Source of the DNA: CAMPJU01 sp036675265
Lineage (GTDB): Bacteria; Pseudomonadota; Gammaproteobacteria; Xanthomonadales; Xanthomonadaceae
NCBI GenBank assembly: GCA_036675265.1
Contig: JAKFFJ010000076.1
Location: 186,001-250,000, forward strand
DNA length: 64,000 nucleotides
Direction: 5' to 3'
Under the pieces are notes generated by a model. It was not told the DNA's origin, searched no databases, and worked only from the letters and a program-made list of their open reading frames with translations. The translations under genes were made by a program, and so were the position numbers. Positions 62,657 through 64,000 of this stretch are shown here, piece by piece; positions within the stretch are counted from its first letter, which is position 1; each line of letters begins with the position of its first letter.

Positions 62657-63677
62657 ACCAGACCACCTCGGCCATCGAGCAATTCAACCCCGACCCGATG
62701 CCCAGCAGCGCAATCCGGTTGCCCTTCTTCAGGGTACCCATCTCCCGCAGCTTGCTCAGCACGATCGGCACCGATGCCGGCCCGATGTTGCCGTGTTCGC
62801 CGAAGATGGTCATCACCTTGGCCGGATCGATGCGGAAGGCCTTGAGGAAGGCCTTGGTGTGCGCCTTGCTGACCTGGTGGATCACGAACTGGTCCAGTTC
62901 CTCCACGGCCCAGCCCAGCGCCAGCCGGGCGGCGGCGAAGGTCTTGTGGCCCAGCTTGATGCCCTCGACCAGCAGCATCGGGCCGTCGGCGATCATCCGG
63001 TCGTGGATGAGGTCGCCCCGGCACAGGTGGTTCCACTCGGTGGCCGAGCGGGTCACGCCGCCCCGGTAGCGCGGCGCCCCGGGGGCGAGCTCGGTCCGGG
63101 CCATGACCATCGCCGCGGCGCCGCTGCCCAGGGTGAGGGTGGCCATCTCGTCGCGGAACTGTTCGGCGGTCACGTCGGGCTGGCCGAGCCGGTGCAGGGT
63201 CTTTTCGTAGGCGAGGTCGGCGGTCTCGCCGTCCACGACCAGTGCGTAGTCGATCTCGCCGCGCTCGATCATGCGGCCGGCGATGTCCATGCCGTTGAGG
63301 AACGCCAGGCACGCGTTGGCCACGTCGAAGTTCTGGCACTGGTCGCCCAGGCGCAGGTTGCCGGCGACGATGCTGGCCGTGGACGGCTCCAGGTAGTCGC
63401 GGCTGACGGAGGTGTTGACCAGCAGGCCGATCCGGTCGGCGTCGATCCCGGCGTCGGCCAGCGCCTTGACGCCGGCGAGCGTCGCCGCGTCCGAGGCCTT
63501 CATCTCGCCGTCCCAGAGCCGCCGCTCGTGCACGCCGGCCACGTCCTGCAGGACGTTGGCCTTGATGCCGAGGCGGTCGAGGGTGGGGCGGAGGCGGGCG
63601 TGGATCTCGTCGGAGGTCAGCCGGCGGGGCGCGTCGATATGGGCCAGGCCGGCGATGGCGACGTGTTGGAACAGCAT
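62655..63677 (-). CDS. oleA: OleA, acyl-CoA head-to-head (Claisen) condensing thiolase
   Basis: A 340-residue FabH-like thiolase-superfamily enzyme. C123 in DVANACLAFLNG, E97 in RDYLEPST (the OleA-specific glutamate, E117 in Xanthomonas), His in IHQVSKAHTKAF and Asn in GEHGNIGPAS. It joins two acyl-CoA to a 2-alkyl-3-ketoacid. It begins the ole set on this strand. Confidence 0.94.
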   Translation of the reverse strand: MLFQHVAIAGLAHIDAPRRLTSDEIHARLRPTLDRLGIKANVLQDVAGVHERRLWDGEMKASDAATLAGVKALADAGIDADRIGLLVNTSVSRDYLEPSTASIVAGNLRLGDQCQNFDVANACLAFLNGMDIAGRMIERGEIDYALVVDGETADLAYEKTLHRLGQPDVTAEQFRDEMATLTLGSGAAAMVMARTELAPGAPRYRGGVTRSATEWNHLCRGDLIHDRMIADGPMLLVEGIKLGHKTFAAARLALGWAVEELDQFVIHQVSKAHTKAFLKAFRIDPAKVMTIFGEHGNIGPASVPIVLSKLREMGTLKKGNRIALLGIGSGLNCSMAEVVW

Positions 63678-63745
63678 GGGCGGGACTGCCTGCGGGGTGC
63701 CGGGCGCGGCACGGGAATCCGACAGGATACCGGACGGGAGCCGGG

Positions 63746-64000
63746 CTACTTGCAGCGGTACGCCGCGAACCGCTGCTCACCTTCGACAGGCGGGGCCATC
63801 GGGACGATGGTGTCCGCGCCCAGGCCGGGCGCCTCGTTGCGCGCCAGGGTCTCGAGTTCGTCGCGTACGCGCAGGTCGTTGCGCTCGTAGAACGCGATGC
63901 TGTCCTTGACCGACACGGCAACGTCGCCGCGCTTCTCGCAGCCGGGCGGCTGCGACCCCAGGGGCAGGACTTCGACCGCCCGGGCACCGGGCGCCAGGTG
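63746..64000 (-). CDS. DUF4156-like protein, C-terminal part (cut by window edge)
   Basis: An open minus-strand frame from the window edge to TAG at 63746-63748. It reads GARAVEVLPLGSQPPGCEKR and continues with a predicted G-x-D-T-I-V-x-M segment. It ends RFAAYRCK. The pattern (A-x-x-V-x-V...GCEKRGDV..., LGADTIV) resembles DUF4156 lipoproteins. There is no start in the window. The end of this gene is 68 bp from oleA. Confidence 0.6.
   Translation of the reverse strand, partial: HLAPGARAVEVLPLGSQPPGCEKRGDVAVSVKDSIAFYERNDLRVRDELETLARNEAPGLGADTIVPMAPPVEGEQRFAAYRCK

Overview
This 64 kb window is a GC-rich, densely packed chromosomal segment of a gammaproteobacterium of the Xanthomonadaceae (Lysobacter, Luteimonas or Thermomonas-like). 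The assignment rests on gene content and layout: a Stenotrophomonas/Xanthomonas-type ole (long-chain olefin) cluster, an ECF sigma factor paired with a TPR-type Ser/Thr kinase, ubiJ-ubiB, tatABC, and intergenic repeats typical of this group. I see no tRNA, rRNA, CRISPR array, insertion sequence or prophage. No gap without a gene exceeds about 210 bp.

Left part (1-27.5 kb). The end of parA and parB come first. A GT2 glycosyltransferase and a LAB_N membrane protein follow, then rpmB-rpmG. A repeat cassette separates rpmG from acs and supplies the last codons of acs. Next come a DUF421 protein, an aerobic acyl-CoA desaturase, apt, mutM, an ECF sigma/kinase pair, tdk, two tandem paralogous exported proteins, rep, an e(P4)-type phosphatase and plsB. 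At 21-27.5 kb two large exported proteins lie beside a divergent gene encoding an unusual OmpR-type winged helix fused to a Ser/Thr kinase and a TPR tail. Short TGAA repeats spaced exactly 10 bp precede both exported-protein genes and are candidate operators.

Middle part (27.5-42.2 kb). These are ordinary housekeeping genes: ttcA-rdgC-ygjP-like, hemH plus a hydrolase, tatABC, glyQS and ubiJ-ubiB.

Denitrification/NO island (42.2-58.5 kb). It holds copper nitrite reductase nirK with a fused cytochrome c, nirV, a SCO1 protein and a 48-residue leader gene. It also holds quinol NO reductase with nnrS, sirB2-like and a small Cys-rich gene, plus hemN and a true [4Fe-4S]-type fnr. Embedded in it are fabAB (anaerobic unsaturated fatty acid synthesis), two small accessory proteins, and a three-gene operon of alternative oxidase, a PLP decarboxylase and a cysteine-synthase-like enzyme. 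Seven FNR-type palindromes (TTGAY-N4-RTCAA) sit upstream of these units, so the segment reads as one oxygen/NO-responsive regulon coded beside its regulator. No nar, nap or nos genes are present, so only nitrite to N2O is covered here.

Right part (58.5-64 kb). oleD, oleC, oleB and oleA run on the minus strand, with a YkgJ-type gene inserted on the plus strand and what looks like a remnant of a Fic-family gene between oleA and oleB. The window ends inside a DUF4156-like gene.

The two most novel-looking items are the FNR-box-linked AOX/PLP-enzyme operon and the winged-helix/kinase fusion with its periodic candidate operators.
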